A stretch of 6,062 nt of DNA from an uncultured Clostridia bacterium. GTDB lineage: Bacteria > Bacillota > Clostridia > Lachnospirales > Lachnospiraceae. Position numbers and translations under genes: made by a program. Position 1 is the stretch's first letter, and each line of letters starts with the position of its first letter. The notes below the pieces were generated by a model, which saw nothing but the letters and a program-made list of their open reading frames with translations, was not told where the DNA came from and searched no databases. Location of the stretch: NCBI GenBank assembly GCA_946186175.1, contig CAMHMG010000185.1:1-6062 (forward strand), read 5' to 3'. Shown here piece by piece: positions 5,071 to 6,062 of the stretch.

Positions 5071-5193
5071 ATGGGATGCATTTCTTTTAGATGTTTATTT
5101 GTCACCTTAGTGATAGAATATCATTTATTATGACGCATTATTTATAGAAGGAAATCGACCCTTGCAATAGAATAATAAGGAGGATTTAGTAAC
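5071..5193 (+). promoter_or_regulatory. gdhA leader with ribosome-binding site
   Basis: AAGGAGG (5177-5183), ten bases before ATG 5194, is a near-perfect Shine-Dalgarno site. Upstream, TCAC-CTTA-GTGA (5102-5113) is a small palindrome next to a TTGTCA (5099-5104). That hexamer has no good -10 box at 16-18 bases, so I do not call a second promoter. TGACGC (5131-5136) is complementary to GCGTCA (5029-5034) near the predicted RNA 5' end. Confidence 0.5.
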
Positions 5194-6062
5194 ATGTCAT
5201 ACGTTGATGAGGTATTAGAGAAGGTAAAAAAGAGAGATGGAGACCAGCCGGAATTTATTCAGGCTGTAACAGAGGTGCTTGATTCACTTCGTCCGGTTAT
5301 CGAGCAGGATGAGGAGAAATATAGAAAACTTGCAATCCTTGAGAGAATTACAGAGCCGGATCGTCAGATCATGTTCCGTGTTCCTTGGGTAGATGATAAC
5401 GGTAATGTTCAGGTTAACCGTGGTTTCCGTGTACAGTTCAACAATGCTATTGGACCTTACAAGGGAGGACTTCGTCTTCACCCTTCAGTAAACCTTGGTA
5501 TCATCAAGTTCCTTGGTTTTGAGCAGATTTTCAAGAATTCACTTACAACACTTCCTATCGGTGGTGGTAAGGGTGGTTCTGACTTTGATCCTAAGGGTAA
5601 GTCAGACAATGAGATCATGAAGTTCTGCCAGAGCTTTATGACAGAGCTTTCAAAATATATCGGTGCAGATCAGGATGTACCTGCCGGAGATATCGGAACA
5701 GGTGCAAGAGAAATCGGATTTATGTTCGGTCAGTACAAGAGAATTAAGGGTCTTTATGAGGGAGTACTTACAGGTAAGGGACTTACATACGGTGGTTCAC
5801 TTGCCCGTACAGAGGCTACAGGTTATGGTCTTCTCTACTTAACAGAGGAGATGGTTAAATGCCATAACGATAAGATGGAAGGTAAGACAGTTGCTGTTTC
5901 CGGTTCGGGAAATGTGGCAATCTACGCTACACAGAAGGCTCAGCAGTTAGGAGCAAAGGTTGTTACTGTTTCTGATTCAACAGGTTGGATCTATGATCCT
6001 GAAGGAATCGATGTTGATCTTCTTAAGGAAGTTAAGGAAGTTAAGCGTGCTCGTCTTACAGA
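5194..6062 (+). CDS. gdhA: Glutamate dehydrogenase, NADP-type, hexameric (3' end outside window)
   Basis: 289 codons are visible before the right edge, from a family of about 445-450 residues. The enzyme aminates 2-oxoglutarate with ammonium to glutamate in the cytoplasm. The N-terminal substrate domain holds GPYKGGLR (Lys90), Lys114, PIGGGKGGSD (catalytic Lys126) and VPAGDIGTG (Asp166), aligning with Clostridium symbiosum Lys89, Lys113, Lys125 and Asp165. The cofactor domain begins at about residue 200 with TVAVSGSGNVA (232-242). The strand that selects the cofactor reads VSDSTG (259-264), like the E. coli NADP enzyme and unlike the NAD-type C. symbiosum SGPDG; the NADP call rests on this. 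ATG 5194 follows AAGGAGG. Arginine codons are 9 CGT to 5 AGA with no ATA isoleucine, unlike the neighbours, suggesting high expression. The promoter-terminator pair upstream may control it. Confidence 0.96.
   Translation, partial: MSYVDEVLEKVKKRDGDQPEFIQAVTEVLDSLRPVIEQDEEKYRKLAILERITEPDRQIMFRVPWVDDNGNVQVNRGFRVQFNNAIGPYKGGLRLHPSVNLGIIKFLGFEQIFKNSLTTLPIGGGKGGSDFDPKGKSDNEIMKFCQSFMTELSKYIGADQDVPAGDIGTGAREIGFMFGQYKRIKGLYEGVLTGKGLTYGGSLARTEATGYGLLYLTEEMVKCHNDKMEGKTVAVSGSGNVAIYATQKAQQLGAKVVTVSDSTGWIYDPEGIDVDLLKEVKEVKRARLT

Overview
The window looks like a housekeeping stretch of a low-GC Clostridia chromosome, most likely Lachnospiraceae. I infer this from AT-rich intergenic DNA, AGA/ATA-rich codon use, a PurA of the variant type I associate with that family, and a clostridial-style hexameric glutamate dehydrogenase. 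No search was run, so the family-level placement rests on recognition. All seven genes lie on the + strand. I see no transposase, phage, CRISPR, toxin-antitoxin or defence gene, and no tRNA or rRNA.

Layout. Bases 1-771 hold the 3' part of a LysR-type regulator, cut by the left edge, overlapping a small DUF1292 gene that ends in a weak hairpin and then a strong terminator. Bases 772-1172 are an intergenic region with a compact hairpin, a sigma-70-type promoter and a leader for purA. purA (1173-2447) encodes adenylosuccinate synthase and is closed by a 13-bp-stem terminator. Bases 2488-2759 contain no gene but are dense in hairpins: two tandem stem-loops share one core and have unrelated, internally complementary outer stems. 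Bases 2760-4184 are a two-gene unit: a small membrane protein, then the bifunctional biotin ligase/repressor birA. A Nudix hydrolase resembling MutX follows at 4285-4776. Bases 4777-5193 are a very AT-rich spacer with long-range inverted repeats, then a near-consensus promoter followed about 25 bases later by an intrinsic terminator, then the gdhA leader. gdhA starts at 5194 and runs off the right edge.

How the genes relate. purA (IMP to AMP), gdhA (ammonium assimilation to glutamate) and birA (biotinylation of carboxylases) are separate core-metabolic functions. The Nudix enzyme probably cleans the nucleotide pool. Only LysR/DUF1292 and the membrane protein/birA pairs are tightly spaced enough to look like operons. 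The most interesting non-coding signals are the paired hairpins after purA and the promoter-terminator arrangement before gdhA.
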